A stretch of DNA of 23,677 nt, from NCBI GenBank assembly GCA_000697335.1, contig JNEM01016360.1, forward strand, positions 1 through 23,677, in the 5' to 3' direction. The DNA is from Conidiobolus incongruus B7586. Lineage: Eukaryota; Entomophthoromycota; Entomophthoromycetes; Entomophthorales; Conidiobolaceae. Within the stretch, counting starts at the first letter, position 1; each line of letters opens with the position of its first letter. Both the position numbers and the translations under genes were made by a program. The notes below the pieces were generated by a model, which worked only from the letters and a program-made list of their open reading frames with translations, did no database searches and had not been told where the DNA came from. This document shows positions 21,739-23,677 of this stretch, piece after piece.

Positions 21739-21745
21739 AAAGGAG
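21739..21745 (+). other. Polypurine tract of the Ty3/gypsy fossil
   Basis: AAAGGAG directly precedes the 3' LTR, the expected place for the second-strand primer. It supports the LTR boundary at 21746. Confidence 0.65.
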
Positions 21746-22144
21746 TATTAAAAGACTAATTCTTTAAATTCTTATATATACTTTCATATAATCTAATTAA
21801 TTATAAATTATATGATTAATTTATACTTATATAGTTAAATTAATTGTATAAATAGTATGAAATTATTTAATAAATAAGGTTCTTCTTTTTTCCTCTTAAT
21901 TCTTATTATTTTTTATTTTTACACTATTTCTAAAATTAAAACTATATTCTATTGATATTATAAGATATTAGCACTACCTAATATAAATCTTAATATATCT
22001 GTGACTCATCTTAATTTGAAGCTTAATTAAACTTTGTTTATATTTACACACTACAGCTATATTATATTACTATGTTCTATACACACTACTTTTATATTAA
22101 GTTTTCTTCTATACTATATTAGTTTAACTACCACTACACATATA
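21746..22144 (+). repeat. 3' LTR of the Ty3/gypsy fossil
   Basis: Gap-free counterpart of the 5' LTR and exactly as long. The left edge is set by the purine tract, the right edge by the end of similarity and by the TATTA that also precedes the 5' LTR. Confidence 0.88.
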
Positions 22145-22226
22145 TATTAATTAATTTAATAATTAAAAATTAATGTAATTAATTATATTAATTATTATAT
22201 ATCTATAGATATATCTATTTATAATA

Positions 22227-22435
22227 TACTAACTTGTAAAAATGAGTTATAAAATCAAAAATATATATATATTAATTAATAACTAAAACAATTGTATATA
22301 TTAGATTATATGAAATTATAATATACAATTAAAGTATATTATTTAATAATAAATAAATATATTTAAATATATATAGTATACTATTAGCAAAAATATTAAC
22401 TTTTAATATTTAACTAAGGTGAGTTATAAATTTGT
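22227..22435. repeat. Left terminal inverted repeat of Tc1 copy B
   Basis: Contains two exact copies of TGAGTTATAAA in the same orientation, at 22243-22253 and 22420-22430, 177 bp apart. This is the clearest view of the IR/DR arrangement in the window, as neither copy has been hit by mutation. Confidence 0.85.
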
Positions 22436-22552
22436 AGGTTTTTGAGATAAAAGGATATATTTAACAATATATAACCATATCTTTTTTCTCTCTTTGTTAT
22501 TATTTTATATAATATTTTATAGATATACTAAATTTTTTTTATTAGTATTATT

Positions 22553-23568
22553 ATACCTAAATCCCTTTTTAAAAAAATCTACTTATACATCAATTAACTT
22601 TATAAAAAAAATAAATTTACTTGTAATATTGTTAGAATTACTAGTGTTAACTAGTTTATTATAGTTAAAGCTGTTAAGAATAACAATAAAAAAACATTTA
22701 AACTTAAACTTAAGTGTATTAAAATTATAGATAAATATGATAAGAAGTATATTTATAAGTTAGTTAGTATAAGCAAGTGTGGTACTATTGTAAAAATATA
22801 ACAGGAACTATAAAACTATACAAGAATATTAGTTAGCACTAATATTATTATATGTGTTTTATATTAACATAGATACCAATTATATTTTAAGAAAAAATAC
22901 TTTTAATTAAAGAAATCCTACTGTAAAATTAGGTGGGAGTTTAAATATTACTACTAATATTAAACTAAAATTAATTAGAGTAAGGTTATTTAGTTTAATA
23001 AAACAAAAATATACTTTAGTAGATTTAATAAAAAAGCTAGATATTTTAAAAAAAATACAAAATTACTTTGTAACTATTATATTAATTTTACTTAAAAGTA
23101 CAATAGTGGGTTAATTATTATTTAAGGATATATATTGTTTTTAAATATAAAGTATCTTTGTAAAGTTAATAAGGGAATTAATACTAAAATATACTAAAGT
23201 ATTTTAAATAATATATTGAAAAAACTATTGAATAATATAGGTTAAATAAATCTAATATTATTTTCCAACAAGATAATACCTTTTGTTATACTATAGCTTT
23301 TATTACCAAATAGCTTAAAAATAATAAGATAATAGTTATAAAGTAGCTTCTTTAATTTCTTAACCTTAATTTAATTAAATACCTTTAGAATCAATTAAAA
23401 AAAGCTATTAAAGTTTTCCCCCCAGTTAAAAATTTAAATTAACTTTAAAAATATATTTAAGAAATATAGAATAAGATTAACTTTTTTTAATATAAGAAGT
23501 TAGTTGATTCTATACCCTACAAACTTAAAGAAGTTAAAAAAGCTAAAGGTAGATATATTAAGTTTTAA
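22553..23568 (+). pseudogene. Tc1 transposase, copy B, RIP-disabled
   Basis: Homologous to copy A over its whole length. The start codon is ATA (22553-22555) where copy A has ATG, followed by the same basic N-terminus. The second catalytic Asp is preserved within QQDNT (23266-23280 region), with both Gln codons still CAA, whereas in copy A these are TAA. The third acid position is Lys in NLIKYL, as in copy A, so this change may predate the split or have occurred twice. One base is missing near 23216-23225 relative to copy A, and several in-frame stops fall at Gln and Trp positions. The distance from start to family stop (1016 bp) plus the missing base gives 1017 bp, the same ancestral length as for copy A. 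Confidence 0.85.
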
Positions 23569-23591
23569 TTTTTTTTATCATTAAAAACCTA

Positions 23592-23677
23592 TAAATTTAT
23601 AACTTACCTTAGGTAAAATTTAAAGGTTTATATTTTAGTTAATTAATAACTAAATATCATCATTTAATGATATATAT
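23592..23677. repeat. Right terminal inverted repeat of Tc1 copy B, incomplete
   Basis: The inner end of the right repeat, with the core TTTATAACTTA at 23596-23606 on the minus strand. The outer part lies outside the window. Confidence 0.75.

Larger units (their letters stand above)
16429..22144 (+). mobile_element. Ty3/gypsy retrotransposon fossil, chromovirus-like
   Basis: A 5716-bp LTR element. It has two 399-bp LTRs, a primer-binding site right after the 5' LTR, a purine tract right before the 3' LTR, and internal remnants in the order Gag, protease, reverse transcriptase, RNase H, integrase and a C-terminal chromodomain. That order, with integrase after RNase H, defines Ty3/gypsy; the chromodomain points to the chromovirus branch common in fungi. 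The 5-bp TATTA found at both edges (16424-16428 and 22145-22149) is a likely target duplication, though weak evidence in such AT-rich DNA. The element is structurally whole but thoroughly broken, with many dozens of disruptions and strong RIP-like base bias. The LTRs differ at roughly 30 positions, mostly transitions; because RIP drives such changes, this does not give an age. Confidence 0.9.
22227..23677 (+). mobile_element. Tc1-family DNA transposon, copy B, cut by the window edge
   Basis: It starts TACTAACTTG after a TA, matching the CACTAGCTTG end of copy A with changes in the C-to-T and G-to-A directions. It has the same left repeat, transposase region and start of the right repeat as copy A. 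By comparison with copy A about 120 further bases should lie beyond the window. It is an independent insertion of the same family 82 bp from the Ty3/gypsy element. It is disabled in the same way as copy A, but its damage is not identical: the first in-frame TGG in the middle region survives here and is lost in A. Confidence 0.87.

Noticed and set aside
1-23677. CRISPR array, operon or bacterial origin
   Set aside because: No regularly spaced direct repeats outside the coding arrays, no ribosome binding sites or gene clusters; the contents are eukaryotic.

Overview
The window reads as nuclear DNA of an AT-rich eukaryote, most likely a fungus. Three observations point that way. It has a long intronless gene for a secreted Thr/Ser/Pro-rich (mucin-like) protein. 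The surrounding intergenic DNA is very AT-rich. One end holds a block of Tc1 and Ty3/gypsy transposons whose sequence has the signature of repeat-induced point mutation (RIP): CpA and TpG are scarce while CpT and CpC persist. RIP is best known in Pezizomycotina, but the sequence does not fix the lineage.

Layout. (1) 1-6420 is AT-rich intergenic DNA with simple repeats, one possible 51-codon ORF and two GC-richer patches without a gene. (2) 6421-9921 holds the only convincing intact gene: a promoter with CCAAT boxes and a pyrimidine block, then a 1071-residue secreted repeat protein. Its first repeat block is built on a 17-residue Pro-rich unit. Its second is built on a roughly 19-residue Thr-rich unit carrying one Cys. 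Both blocks have a recent higher-order duplication, of 327 bp and 342 bp. (3) 9922-14772 is intergenic; 11073-12120 carries coding-like fragments of an unrecognised gene. An exact 19-bp Tn5/Nextera mosaic end lies at 13550-13568. It is almost certainly a library adapter left in the assembly, so the join between the left and right halves is suspect. (4) 14773-23677 is a transposon graveyard: one full-length Tc1 copy (14773-16346), one Ty3/gypsy chromovirus-like fossil (16429-22144) with equal 399-bp LTRs, and a second Tc1 copy starting at 22227 that runs off the window.

The two Tc1 copies share 206-209-bp terminal inverted repeats. Each repeat contains two copies of a TGAGTTATAAA core about 177 bp apart, the IR/DR layout known from Sleeping Beauty-type elements. 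Both transposase remnants agree with an ancestral frame of 1017 bp. No complete, previously undescribed system is visible. The most useful points are the repeat architecture of the mucin-like gene, the IR/DR Tc1 family, the sharp RIP boundary, the unexplained coding-like patch and the adapter relic.
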